Source: Serilophus lunatus
Taxonomy: Eukaryota > Chordata > Aves > Passeriformes > Eurylaimidae
Assembly: GCA_013399895.1 (NCBI GenBank)
Contig: VXBA01001186.1
Coordinates: 1-64,000 of the forward strand
Direction of reading: 5' to 3'
DNA: 64,000 bases
Shown: positions 1 through 11,724 of the stretch, in pieces
How the letters are laid out: each line of letters opens with the position of its first letter
Numbering within the stretch: the first letter of the stretch is position 1
Notes under the pieces: generated by a model
Databases searched by the model: none
Seen by the model: the letters and a program-made list of their open reading frames with translations, nothing else
What the model was told of the DNA's origin: nothing
Translations under genes and position numbers: made by a program

Positions 1-535
1 ACCATGGTTTCCAACTCTTCTTGGTTTTGTTACCCATGCTGCGTGCATTAGTATACATGCACGTCAGCTGGGCTACTGATTTCACCTGTGACTCAGGCTG
101 ACCACCCTTAGGCCTGCTTCCAGGCAGCCCAGCTACATCCCCTTCCCCCTTCAANTCCTATTCCTGTCATTGTATTTGTATTTTTCTGCTATCAAAGGGA
201 CCGAGGAAAAGACCACTTGTGCTCCTGCCCTATCAACCACTTGACGCAGTGCCCTAAAGTCCCTTTTAATTGCCCTAACACTCCTCTTTGCAATCTCATC
301 AATGACAGCCTGGAGTATCAGCAGTGGGTAATAATCAGAGGGCTGAATCAGCCCAGGAAGTCTCTCAGTGATGTCCTGTACCTGGGCCCCATGGAGGCAG
401 CAGACCTCCCTATGGGTTGGGTCCGGTCAGCATATGGGACTCTCTGTTCCCCTCAGAAGAGAGTCACCCACCAAAATCACTCTTCTTTGCTTCTTAGTAC
501 TATCTGTTCTGACCCGTCTGATTGATGAACCTGGC
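1..535 (-). mobile_element. CR1 LINE fragment: ORF1 esterase-like domain running into the start of ORF2
   Basis: Read on the minus strand, about 535 to 180 translates as the C-terminal SGNH/esterase-like part of CR1 ORF1. It shows VILVGDSLLRGTE (GDSL-type motif near 457-468), then HREVCCL, PSDYYPLL, AIKRDFRALR and AQVVFSS. An in-frame TGA at 427-429 breaks it. After a short, apparently deleted stretch containing the ambiguous base at 155, about 26-55 reads YTNARSMGNK, the conserved opening of CR1 ORF2, which leaves the window at base 1. The family call rests on remembered CR1 protein patterns. The junction with the neighbouring CR1 piece is placed by eye to within about 20 bp. This is a decayed copy with no coding capacity. 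Confidence 0.8.
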
Positions 536-1925
536 CCTCCTAAAGCCATGCTGGCTAGGTCTGATCCCATGGTTATCCTATAGGTGCTATGTGATTGCAT
601 TTAAGATGATTTGTTGAATAATTTTGCCTGGAACCAAGATCAGGCTGATAGGTATATAATTTCCTGGATCCTCCTTCCATCCCTTCTTGTAGAAAGGTGT
701 GACATTAGCCAACTTCCAGTCATCTGGGACCTCTCCAGTGAGCCAAGACTGTTGATAAATGATGGAGAGTGGCCGAGCAAGCTCATCTGCCAGCTCTCTC
801 ATCACCCTAGGATAGATCCCTCTGATCCCATAGACTTGTGAGAATCCAAGTGGCTCAGCAGATCTCTTAACATCTTCCTCCTGTATTGCAGGGGGGCTAT
901 ACTGTTCCCTGACCACATCTACCAGTTCAAGAGGCCAGCTGTCCTGTAGATAGTCAGCTTTGCTGTTGAAAATGGAGGCGAAGAATGTATTAAGTATATC
1001 CACCTTTTCTTTGTCTTTAGTTACTATATTCTTCTCCACATCTGATAGTGAAGGTTATCCTTGCCCTTTCTTTTACCATTAATATATTTATAAAAACTTT
1101 TTATTATCCTTTACAGAGGTGGCCAGTTTAAGCTCTAACTGGGCTTTTGCTTCTCTAATTTTTTTCCTACATGACTTAACAACTTCTTTAAACATTACCT
1201 GAGTAATCTCCCCTTCTTTCCAAAGATGATGCACTTTCTTTTTTATCCTTATTTCATTCTTCATTTCATTACTTAACCAGGCCAGTCTTCTTCCCCTTCA
1301 GCTCAACTTATGGCACATTGGGACAGCCTTTTCTTGCACCTTCAAGATTTTGTTCTTGAAGTGCATCCAGCACTCCTGGACACCCTTATTAATAAGGCAC
1401 TCTCAGAACTAGTTCCTTGAATAAGCTGAAGTCTGCTCTCCAGAAGTCCAGTGTGGAAGTTTTGTTGGTGCTCTTCCTTGTTTCACTGTTTATTGAAAAC
1501 TCTTATTTCACGATCACTGCACCCCAGACAGCTTCTGACCACCACATCCCCCACTAGTCCTTCCCTATTAGTGAACAGCAGGTCGAGCAAAGGCTCACCC
1601 CTGGTAAGCTCACACACCAGCTGTGATAAGAAGCAATCCTCAGTACAGTCTAAGAACCTTCTAGATTGCGTCCTCTCTGCTGTGTTGAGTTCTCAGCAAA
1701 TATCTGGTAGGTTGCAGTGTCCTAGAGGAACAAGGGCTGGTGATCTCAAGACCTCTTCCAGCTGCTTATAGAGGAATAGATCTACCTCTTTCTTCTGGTT
1801 GGGTGGTCTATAACAGAATCCAACCAGGATGTCAGCCTTGTTGTCCATCACTTTAACTCTTACCCGTAGGCACTCAACCCGATCATCCTTGATCTCAAGC
1901 TCCATGTTTCCACCAAGCTGGGTAT
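536..1925 (-). mobile_element. CR1 LINE fragment: ORF2 endonuclease to N-terminal reverse transcriptase
   Basis: Minus-strand translation from about 1905 downward gives, in order: the endonuclease C-terminal half (ILVGFCYRPPNQ, then a degenerate GDFNLPDICW-type motif read as GHCNLPDIC followed by a stop), the linker with FRRADFSLFKEL, and the reverse transcriptase N-terminus (LNTFFASIFNSK, PLSIIYQQSWLTGEVPDDW, LANVTPFYKKG, KEDPGNY, VPGKIIQQIILNAIT, then SQHGF near 540-560). The longest unbroken piece is 587-1039. The order and spacing match a 5'-truncated CR1 ORF2, which breaks off near 535 where ORF1 sequence of another copy begins. The catalytic Asp of the endonuclease GDFN motif is His here, and several stops and frameshifts are present. 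Confidence 0.88.
587..1905 (-). pseudogene. Degenerate CR1 ORF2 (endonuclease plus partial reverse transcriptase)
   Basis: This is the coding relic inside the 536-1925 element. An intact CR1 ORF2 makes an apurinic-like endonuclease and reverse transcriptase that copy the element's own RNA at a genomic nick. Here only the later part of the endonuclease and the first third of the polymerase remain; the YADD-type polymerase active site is absent because the fragment stops before it. The Trp after the endonuclease NLPDIC motif is a stop, and at least one frame change separates the 1693-1905 piece from the 587-1039 piece. It is non-functional. Its antisense strand also carries open frames (611-841, 1451-1771) that are artefacts. 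Confidence 0.8.
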
Positions 1926-3292
1926 TGCAAACAGGTGAAAATGCAGCATTTGGCTCAAAGAGATGCTGGGTATTGTAGCTTGCTCTTCTGGCAATTTGAA
2001 GATGTGCCTTTTTTATGGCAACTCCAGAAACTGGAATTCTTACATGACTTTTTGCATGTTGTACTTAGTGCACACAATGATTTAATTACTGAATTGTGGG
2101 GGTTTTTTCCTACCTTTAAAGAATATGAATATAAGTATATATAAACAGTGAGGTTACGAGTATTTGCAGAATCAAGTGGTATGGTTGGTTGATAGGCTTT
2201 AAAATATAGTGGTGCAGACTATAAAATACCTGGAAATATGTATCTTTTTTTTCAGGCCCTTACTTATCTTGTACGTACTTTTTGTTTATTTGCTTGCTTG
2301 TTTGGATTTTTTTTGTTAACAGGTAGCTCTTACCATTATTGTATTAAAGATAAAAGCCCCTATGTATGGCATGGCAGTAGATTTTACTTAGATTTCACAC
2401 CTCCTCAGGTTAAATTAAATTGTGTACACTGTAAATATATTGTGCCATACACAGCATGTCTTATCTTAGGTGAGCTGGACATTGTATGCTGTAAATCTGT
2501 ACAGTGACTATCTTGCTTTTAAATACATGTTATAATGATTTAATGAGGCATGAATTTGATGAGTAAAACTATTTAAATTTGAAGTTTGTGCAGAGGAAGA
2601 GACTTGGGAAAACAAAAATCTTCTGAACTCATACACTATATTGTAGGGTGGAGGTGTAACAGTAGGTTTGTTAGGGGGAAAAAAACCCAAGCATAAACCA
2701 AACAAAAAACCCCAAACAAACAAAACAAAAAGCCCCTACTTGAACCAAAAGAGCGGGATGATAAAGATTGTGATTTGGTTTATAAAAGCAAATAAATATA
2801 TGTATTGTTATATTGTATTATATATATTTATATTCTTGAGTACAGCTAAAGGACTTCTCATGAAATAATGCATTTCTTTAGAATCGCAGTAGATTTTCAT
2901 GAGTTTTTTTAAAACATTCCTATTGTAACCTACATCAAAAAGGCAGCTATGTTTCTTCTTTCTGACTATACATATGCATTATAAGAAAGTGAGTCTACTG
3001 TAATTACCAGTTTGCAGAGCGAATTCCTGCAGGGTTTGTACTCTCCCCATTAGTAAAAGAGATAAGTTGAAATGTATTAAAATTTCACTGTACAACTGGG
3101 AGTTTTTGTTCACAGTAAATGTGGTAATGTTTCTTCATTGCTTGACTGTTTGTGTTTAAATTTAGGCAGTGTGCCCAACAGGGACAAAATTATACAATAA
3201 AGCTATGTATAAAAGAAAATCCTTCTGAGAAAACCAGTAACATTTCCCCGCACCCTCCACCCTCCTTCTCTCTTTTTTTCTCTCTCTCTGGT

Positions 3293-3316
3293 TATATATA
3301 TATATATATATATATA
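3293..3316. repeat. (TA)12 microsatellite next to a CT-rich run
   Basis: Twelve uninterrupted TA dinucleotides follow a C/T-rich stretch from about 3254 to 3290. They then grade into a degenerate TACACATGTATATA tail. It is probably length-polymorphic. Confidence 0.95.
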
Positions 3317-4847
3317 CACATGTATATACATTTATATTCCATTCTGGCTAAAGAGAAACATTTTATCTCTCATACTTAAGGTGAAGGGATAGAGTATACT
3401 TAAGTGAACCTTCATGAAGAAATTTCATTAGTTTATTTTAAGGAAGAAGCAAAATATAAAAGTTATATTGCTAAACAAAATACCTATTTTAATAATTAAT
3501 GACTTAATCTAATGAAGAGAAAAATTTTCACCTATGAACTGGCATTTTAGGGGCAAGGAAAAAATGGTTGTATGGTTTTCTTGTTCTTATTTGCTTACAG
3601 TGTCAGTTGTGTTGGCAGAATTAGTCACTGAAGAAACAATGCAGGACTGAGTATTTTAATAATGTAAATAAGTTATTGCTTTGGGTTATAACTTAAAAAC
3701 AGGATACATAGTACAGAGTGTTGACCTTGAGGAGTCAGAAAAGATTATTTTCTTTTTAGAATTATTTTCAAAACAATAAAATCTTTCATTAGAACTCTTT
3801 CATGTAATTTCTTTAGAACTCATATTTATCTTTACTGGCTAAAATGCAGTACAGTGCAGTGTAAATTCATGTAATATTTTTTGCCAATTTGAAAACTCAT
3901 CATTTAGAATCCAGAATGCAATAACATCTGAGAAGGAAAAAACCCCAACCTGTAAAGTCAAATCTTCCTTAAGAATGGATTAGATAACAAATTTATATTA
4001 ATTATATTCTTATAGGAATTATATTCTTAAAGGAAGATTCCTGAGTAAATGGACAGAAAGGAACTGTTCCAGGACCCACACTGCATTTTATTTTGTTTAA
4101 GTCAGATATTGTTTATTCTATTGACTTGTAGAAGAAGAAGGTGGAAAATAAAAGATCTACTTGCCAACGTAATTTTTTGTGAATGTTTACTTTTTTTAAT
4201 AAATTTCCCTATTTACCTATTAAAGGTGGTATTTTTGCATATCTACATCTTTTGCCTTGTAATTTTTACTGGACAGACTATAACTCTTTGGGATTGATTA
4301 AGACTAGTCTAGACATTGGGAGATATTTCTCTGACCACCTTTAAGGCTTTTAATATTCTCATCGTCTTTTGATTACTTTGTGGAGAAACAATGCATGAAG
4401 AACAGATACTAGATTTAATAGATTTGTTATTTGATTGGAAAGATTTTAATAACTCTTTCTGAACGATTTATAATCTACTGAAAAACTGTTTTTTTTCGTG
4501 GATTACTGACCCAATAATCCATGTGATGTAAGAAAAATATGTTAACAATTTCCTTCCACATTCATTCTATGTCCACAGGCTCTATGTCGTTTTTAAGATA
4601 CTGCAGGAAAAAATTCCACTTGGGGCATGCTTTATTTAGTTTCAATTTTTACATCACGAGTTTTGAGTTTTGAGTTACTTGTTTCTATACTTTCTCCTGA
4701 AATATTTTTTGTAAGTCAGTAGATGTCTGTTGTGAATATCAAGGCTGATACACGCTATGGGAATCTCAGTATACTTTATCAATACACTTGCTAGCTGATG
4801 CACTTATATTTGAGAGAAGTATCACCTGGACTTTCTGTAGAACACTG

Positions 4848-4908
4848 GGTCATGGAATGGTTAGGTGTGGAAGGGACCATTAAAGATCAGCTAGTGCAGC
4901 CACTTACT
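4848..4908 (-). mobile_element. CR1 LINE 3'-end relic
   Basis: The plus strand reads TCATGGAATGGTTAGGTGTG, then GGAAGGGACCATTAAAGATC. This is the reverse complement of the standard CR1 3' terminus (TAGATGATCTTTAAGGTCCCTTCCAACCCAAACC...). Similarity fades after about 4908, so this is a short, old, 5'-truncated insertion on the minus strand. Bases up to about 5000 could belong to it but do not align convincingly. Confidence 0.75.
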
Positions 4909-7900
4909 GTTCTTTGTTTTGGGCAAAGCTTTATTAGGCTATAGGTACTGAAGCTAGTCCTCTATCAATTAAGTCTACTTCCTCTAGGTCATTCCTGCAT
5001 TGAAAATCATTCATTTACCAATGGTAAATCAACTTAAAGTTGTATAATTTAAAAAAAAAAATCTGTTCAAATTTTTGCACCAAAAGGAGAAATAGTAATG
5101 CTGAATGCTTCTGCCTTATCTTTTGCCCTCATACTTCATTGCCTTGTCAGCAGTTTATTAGCCTTATTGCTGAAAATGGTACTTATTGTCACTACCCATT
5201 TTTTTTCTCAGATTGGACAGTTAGAAATTGGGCTGTTAAGTAAGCAACATAACCAGTGCCTACAGTGCATCTGTGGGAGTGACGCACTGAAGATCAGAAT
5301 CAATGCATTTCCCCTTTTCCAGTCCAATGTTTTGGCTGCAGAGTTACCCTAAAAAACATTTTATCTGAGTTTAAAAACCGTTGGTTTTGTGCCAGAATTA
5401 TTTGATAGAGGCATATGTCTCCCTTCAAACACAAAATACTTCTGCATGTGTCAGCTTCATTCTGAAGAAATTACTACAAACACTTCCACCTCAGTTTTTC
5501 TTCTTTCTTAGAAGATAAAAGGTAATTTGGAAATTAGTAAATATTGCCTGCCCATGGGAAGGGGGATAATGAATCTCTTGGTTTTCTTGGCTTGTGTTTT
5601 TTTTCTCTATCTATTAAACTGTCTTTATCTCAACCCACAAATTTTATCCCTTTTAGTTTTTTGATTCTCTCCCCCATGCCACTGTGAGAGGAGTGAGTGA
5701 GTGGCTGTGTGGGGCTTAATTGTCAGCTGAGGTTAAACGAAAACAATTCTCTGTAATACCAAGCTCATTATAAGCAGGTGACAGTATGCATTTCCTAAAA
5801 GTCAGTATACAAATAATCCTCTTTTTAGTATTAATTTTAAAATAAATTGTATTGTACTCCTGATTTGCCAGTTCTTAAAAATAGTATTATTTCATTGGGA
5901 TCTTTTTGCCGTGCTGTGGTCTTTTAAAAAAATATTTAATTACCAGGAGAAAAATATTTATTTTCGTTCATGAAGTAGTAAAGAAGAGACATGACAGATC
6001 TGTTTACAAGAGCTTTAAACAAGACCTGTTTACAGAACAATAATACATGCTTTGAAAAAGTAAGGAAGGTCTCTTAATCTAAAACAGTAGTATGGCACAG
6101 TCCTGCGCTGAGCAATAGATTTTATCTTCTTCACTTTATAACAAAGAAACAGTAAGAAGAAATAATGGCAGAGGAGACTTTCTGTTAAAAAAGTGTTGAA
6201 ACATTTGCAGAACTTACCAGTTGTCTGCAGCTTCACAACTTATTCTGTCATGAGTCAATATACAGAAATAAAAGGGTGGATCTGGGTTTCTCATCAGCCC
6301 CTTACTGATTACCTTTGATTATTTTGATGTGCCATCATGTCCCAAAACCAACTATTGTAGGGTTCTAAATTATTCTCTCAATGACAGTGTTATTTGTTTT
6401 CAATGAAATGTGTGTTCAAAATTAGATATTGGTCATCTGCAATACAGAATAAAACTATTTGGCAGTGCATAGAAAATTGTAACGTTGGATTTTCTTAAAT
6501 CTGAGATATAAGCTGCAAAAAGTGCTCTTTGCTTTTACTTTTCCAATACTTCTCATCATTTCATGCAAATATTTTGTTTATTGACATACAACACCAAAAC
6601 TTTTATTATTTTTTGAATCATAAATGGGATCATTTATTCTGTCAATTAACTATGGAAAGTTCTTCCCATATTACAAGAATGCATTGAACTTGTGAATTGC
6701 CACCTTATAGAAAATCTAATTTCAAGTATACATATCTGTATATTTTGTGTGTGTGTTTACAACCCTTGGCATCCTCACTAATACATTTGTGTAGAGTGCA
6801 TACTCACTTAGAGTCTTACTGATTTTAATGCAGCTGTCAAGAGCTGCATTTATGCACCAGTTTGCTCATTTGCAGTCTTACTGAAAAGTTTTCACTGGAC
6901 CAAATCATCCTTAAGCCTTGTGTTCCTATGGCTGGTAGTAGTGGATTTAGGTTATGTGAACTCTGTAGGATAAATGTATGTAAGATGCTTTAGACAGGTA
7001 GATGGAACATCAGTACAGAGAGTGAGTATAGTTGACTCCATTATGTATTCAGGTGCACAATGATATATTATTATATTTTAAATGGCTAGATAGACATTTC
7101 TTAAATACCTTTTTGTACTTGGGAAAGGTGAGGCAAGGACTCTAAGAGTAGGGCTCTGTTAACACTGCCACTGCATAGAAGGAAATAGCTGAGTCTTCAA
7201 TAAGATGCTAATCAACCTTACAGGGCTCTCGAGGCCTCATCATAAGTTACATTAAGAATTTTTGTTGCAAAACTTACCTGTCTCTCCAGCACATTTTCTT
7301 GTTTATAACTGCCTCCATCTTTTGTGGTCGCTTGTAAGAACTCCAGAGGAGGAATCATATATCTTTTTCCACATGGTGTTCTCCTTCTCCCACACACTCA
7401 TCTCTTTCATAGTAGGTTATTGCCTGTTATCTTTTGGAAGCTCTGCAAAATAGTCAGGCAGATTGATTTTGGATTACTGCTGTAGGCTGTTTCTATTAAC
7501 ATGTGAATAATATATTCCTTTTTAGATATATTCAAATCACCCAAACAGTGTTAAGTGAACATTTTTGGTGTCAGGGAAACCCACAGAAGTCCAGTCTAAC
7601 ATCTTTATATCATTAGCCATACATTACACAAAACTTATGCATAGGTGTATTAGAAATCATGTTTTAATATTAGACAAAGTTCTCTTCTTTCTGGATAATG
7701 TTTTGCAGGAAAAATATATCAAAGGAAGCATCAGGGTATTTCTGAATGTTTCAGTGTCAATTATAAAATTTTAGAATTTAAGAAATCACTAGTATAAACT
7801 ATTTTAAATTATTTTACTGAAATCCAGTCAATTTCATTCACAGGTCCTCAAGGGCCACTGTAATTTTGATAGAAATACAAGGAAAACTCCAGTGAGTTAG

Positions 7901-9755
7901 GAACTCACTGTAAGGATGTATAAAAATATCTAAGAACTCCTGTTAACTGCAGGCCATTGACGTAGTAAAACTTAATGACATATCTCAAGGAGCTGTAAAA
8001 AATACCATGTTTTGTTGCACACTTAAGGGCGTTAACCTGCAAATTGTCATTTAAATATATGGTTGCCTATCACCTAGTACAGGGAAGGCTGTATGTGCTG
8101 ATTTTACCATTCCTTTCACTGTGCAAAGTAATTAGTTCATTTTCATTTCCTGTTTTCTTTCTGTCTTTCTTAGAGAAGTTTCTGAGGAAAACCTTTATCA
8201 AGGAAAATTCTTGTTTGTTTCCCTACAAAATAGTGTAGTATGCAAAGTCTCGTTGCATAAAGTTTTTAGCAAAATGTTGGGAAAGTGGATTTGTAGGGCA
8301 TGACTTTTGGAATGGCTAGCTGTACTCTTTCAGAACAACTTTCGGGCAAAAAGTTTAACATCGCTACCCCCTTGGATTTTTATACGTATTTTGTTAAAAA
8401 TTTGGACAATGATTACAATATTTAGCTGCTACAAACTCACCCTGACTTCCCACTCCACCCCCTTCAAGTTAAGCATTAACAGTTGTCCAGCCACAGTTAC
8501 GTCAATCCACACTGTACAAGCGTACCAGCTATTGTTCCTTATAATCCTGCTTTTGGGGAATGGAGGTCTGCATTAAAACTTTGGGTTCTTAAGTGAATCT
8601 ATGCCACATTTTCCACCTCTGGCTGCAGTTCTGGGAGATTCCAGAGCCTATTGCAGAAGCTCCCGGTGACCTGTATGCCCAAGCTAAATCCTATTGAAAA
8701 ACAGTAAAAAAATCATTTAAAATACTGTTAATAATTCAGATGCATATCCTTGCAAGACTCAGTAAATTCGTTGGCTGCATTGTAAAGATCTTCAAGAATG
8801 CTACTTTGTTTTGTGTTTATTGAATCTTAGTGTTGCTTCCCTATATGTAGGAGAACAGACTATTTCTGGCACCTTGAATCTTCTCTTCACTGGGTTACAT
8901 TGGCTTCATGTTGGATATTTTAGTGATTTGAGAGAGTTAAAAGAATTCTGAATTAACAGAGTAAAGTGAAAATTAATCTTTTGAAATAAAGACAAAATTC
9001 TACTTGAGATTTTCAATAGCCTCTACTACTAGAGTGCCTCAAAATTTATGTTGCTTTTACCCTGGCAGCACACTTTACTATCATTGTGCCTGATTGTTGT
9101 TTAGGGAATGTAGGCATCAGGATAAGAAAGGAATTTGCCCAAGATTATGCCAGAACATGAACTAGAATGAGTATTTCCAATCTTAAATGAGCATCTTGCA
9201 GTTTGAGGGATAATCCCCACCACTCAGAAGTATGCATGGGATTCTCTATGGTTAAATGAGAAACTACTGAAACCAAATTACAACCTGGCATCAACACACA
9301 CCCTGCAGAAAAAGCAGCCAAGAAAGGTCAGGCTGAATATTTTGGCCGTGCTAATTATCTTTTGAGTTTCTTGTGCCAATCTATATTACCTTATAAAAGT
9401 GCATAGCTTTTTTGAAGACTTTTCAGATTTAGTTATTGGAGGAAAAGCTGACATTTTCACATTTCTGAAAAATTTGGGTGAATTTTTTGTGTGATATTTT
9501 TAAAGGATAGAAATCATACTAATTAGTTAATTTCCTTCAACAATTTACATCATCAATTCTCTTTAACTCAGGAAAGAGGAAAAGAAATATGCAACCTTTA
9601 AACTTTCCCTCCTTATCTTGTAATCTATACTAGCTAAATGGGTAATTTTTGAGTATGTGGAATAAAACTTACTCCTAGGCTGAAATATTGTATTTCAGGT
9701 TCAAGCCGAATCAAATTTTTACAGGCAACCAGTTAACCTCTAGGCCAAAAATATA

Positions 9756-9774
9756 TAGGGTTAGGGTTAGGGTT
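9756..9774. repeat. Short interstitial telomere-like repeat (TTAGGG)
   Basis: The run TAGGGTTAGGGTTAGGGTT holds three perfect vertebrate telomere hexamer units in 19 bases, in otherwise AT-rich unique intron. Three units could arise by chance or by telomerase-mediated break repair. Confidence 0.9.
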
Positions 9775-10021
9775 GTAATGGAAATGCTGATAAGCCTTAA
9801 TAAAGCAACTTTAGCAAATGTCAGATGAACACTATATTACATCTCATGAGCACACATTGTAAGTGACACATGAACCAATCAAAATACCATTGAATACAAC
9901 AAATATGTGCCACATTGGTGCAGAAATCTAAAAAAAAGGTGGTGAATATGAGAAAATCTTTTATGGTCAAGTAAGAATACTGTTTTTAAGACCTCCTTCT
10001 TTCAGTACAATTAATTAGTGA

Positions 10022-10039
10022 GTTCATTAATTAATGAAC
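10022..10039. other. 18-bp perfect palindrome with homeodomain-type ATTA cores
   Basis: GTTCATTAATTAATGAAC equals its own reverse complement. It carries paired ATTA/TAAT cores, as bound by dimeric homeodomain proteins. A second TTAATTAG lies just upstream near 10010-10017. AT-rich DNA generates such palindromes easily, so function is only a possibility. Confidence 0.5.
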
Positions 10040-10689
10040 ATATTAGCAAAAGAACACTATTACTGACAGGTGAGGACATGACATATTACTGAGTCAATAG
10101 ACTATTGAACATGAAAGGTCCTTCCTGGAGAATTTTCTCTCATAACCCACAAAGACATATATTACTCTTGATGGTCAGCACTTCTTTGGTACCCTTATAT
10201 TCCATATTGCTAATTCTTTAAATCATGCATACATAAAGCAGTGTTTGATAACCTAGCTAATGAGTAATTGGACTGGTGACATTGGGACTGAGGCCATGAA
10301 GTGTCAGGCATAATAGAGCAGGTGCTTTTTTTTTTTTTTTCACAATAGGTTTTCTAGAGAAGAAGATTGTGAAAAAGCAGCAGGATAGGAGGAATAAAGG
10401 ACTCTTGTACCAGAAATTTGTCAGAGAAATATAGACATCAAGTGTATTCATGAACTACAAGTGTCTTTAAATTTCTGTCTGATGCAGATAAATAAATAGA
10501 GATGAGACATTTAAAATAACTCTGAGCCTTTTTCATTGTCAGCAGCCAAGGAGTTCAGCTTGGACAAACTAATGCTGAATGTAATTTTCTTAAAGGCAGT
10601 ATAGTTAAGATTATTTTTGATAAGAAAAGAGTGTGTGAATGTGTCTGTTAATTCTTTTGGAAAGGCAAGAGTCTTCATAATTCTTTAGT

Positions 10690-10910
10690 ATCTCTGTGGC
10701 AGTAGGTACAAAGCACCCTTCCCCCACCTTAGCCCCCGCGTAATCATTGATTGCATCTAAATCTATAGAGATATCTTTTCCTGGCAGCTCTGGTAGTTAC
10801 AGTAGATTGTTAATCTGTGAATGATCAGAATAAGCCTCTCTGTCTCAGAAATCTCCATGCAAATTACATCTAAATGCATGCCATAAATTTATTAGTAGCA
10901 GTTTGAAGTG
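10690..10910. promoter_or_regulatory. Candidate intronic regulatory block upstream of BNC2 exon A
   Basis: This block is less AT-rich and less repetitive than its flanks and is dense in recognisable motifs. They include TAATCATTGATTG (HOX/PBX-like) near 10741-10753, AGATATCTT (GATA-like) near 10769, GTTAATC, and a perfect POU octamer ATGCAAAT at 10857-10864. It lies about 0.7 kb upstream of the exon. Conservation cannot be seen from one sequence, so this is a candidate only. Confidence 0.2.
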
Positions 10911-11621
10911 CACAGGTCATCTTCTACACTATTTAAAAACATATGTCTGTTACATTATGAAGAGTCTCATTCAATTTATATTCACTTTTCTGTAGATGTA
11001 TCTAGGTCCTGCCAAAGAAAACCTGTGTGATTTTTGCAATAATTGTAGAAAAGATGAATGTTAATAAGGTGTATTGTTTTTAAAAAAATTGAGATCTGTG
11101 CATGGGACTGGAGTTTTAGAATTGCTACTTGGAAACAGAGAAATATAAGTTTAACAAATGAGGAATGTTAAGAGGTAAATGGCTATTCCTAAATATTGGA
11201 GAAAGTGATAAATGTAAAGAAAAGTTACAGGATATTTTATGAGCCAGTCCTATTCTTGTACCTTCTTTGTTTGAAGCTGGTATGCTTCTATGTTAAGATA
11301 TCACTAGTAACTTCTTTTCTTCATGAAGTTGATGCAAAACCAGGACATATATGGGACTCCTACAGAATCTTCATCCTATATTTTTTTTTCCCTAGAAGTA
11401 GAGCAGTTCTTTTAAAGATTTTAGGAATGTATTCATCTCCCTGGGACCTACTCATGTATGTTTTTGATAGAAAATTAATTTCTACTTAAAAGAAGGAATA
11501 ATGTTTTGAATGTTAGAAGACTAGGTTTTGCTAAACAGTCCATACCCTTCTAGCCCTCACAGTAAATTTGTACAAGCAGAAAGAAATGCATTAATAAGTG
11601 TTTTCTGTTTTCTTTTTCCAG

Positions 11622-11724
11622 GCTATCCGCTGTACATTGGTAAATTGCACATGTGAATGTTTTCAGCCAGGGAAGATTAACCTGAGAACCTGTGATCAGT
11701 GTAAACATGGCTGGGTGGCACATG
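11622..11724 (+). CDS. BNC2: Basonuclin-2 internal exon (exon A): Cys-rich N-terminal segment
   Basis: Bases 11622-11724 encode 34 residues beginning AIRCTLVNCTCECFQPGK and ending CDQCKHGWVAH, plus the first base of a split Ala codon. This is the highly conserved basonuclin N-terminal signature; the residues match BNC2 (INLRTCDQCKHG) rather than the BNC1 version as I recall it. Cys at exon residues 4, 9, 11, 13, 24 and 27, with His 29 and 34, suggest metal binding (inference). BNC2 is a nuclear zinc-finger protein tied to RNA and transcription regulation, with roles in mesenchyme and pigment pattern. Boundaries: the acceptor TTTTCTTTTTCCAG ends at 11621 and the donor CATG|GTAAGA starts at 11725. 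The exon starts in phase 0 and ends in phase 1. It usually corresponds to exon 4 of the human transcript, from memory. Reading through the donor meets a stop after 7 codons. Confidence 0.95.

Larger units (their letters stand above)
1926..11621 (+). other. BNC2: BNC2 intron, 3' portion
   Basis: This is non-coding sequence upstream of the Cys-rich BNC2 exon. I see no exon encoding the preceding BNC2 residues, so the previous exon lies left of the window. Contents: AT-rich unique sequence; a (TA)12 microsatellite at 3293-3316 preceded by a CT-rich run; a CR1 3' end at 4848-4908; a telomere-like repeat at 9756-9774; an 18-bp palindrome at 10022-10039; and a motif-rich block at 10690-10910. The intron ends in a pyrimidine tract and CAG at 11619-11621. 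Open frames within it are short, lack splice or family support, and look random. Confidence 0.8.

Noticed and set aside
217..525. 102-aa plus-strand open frame
   Set aside because: Antisense to the CR1 ORF1 esterase-like domain on the minus strand.
1451..1771. 106-aa plus-strand open frame
   Set aside because: Antisense to CR1 endonuclease and linker sequence.
2459..2475. TCTTATCTTAG|GTGAGC, resembling a recursive (zero-length exon) splice site
   Set aside because: The pyrimidine tract is poor and the donor half is not the usual GTAAGT. Such short matches are common by chance.
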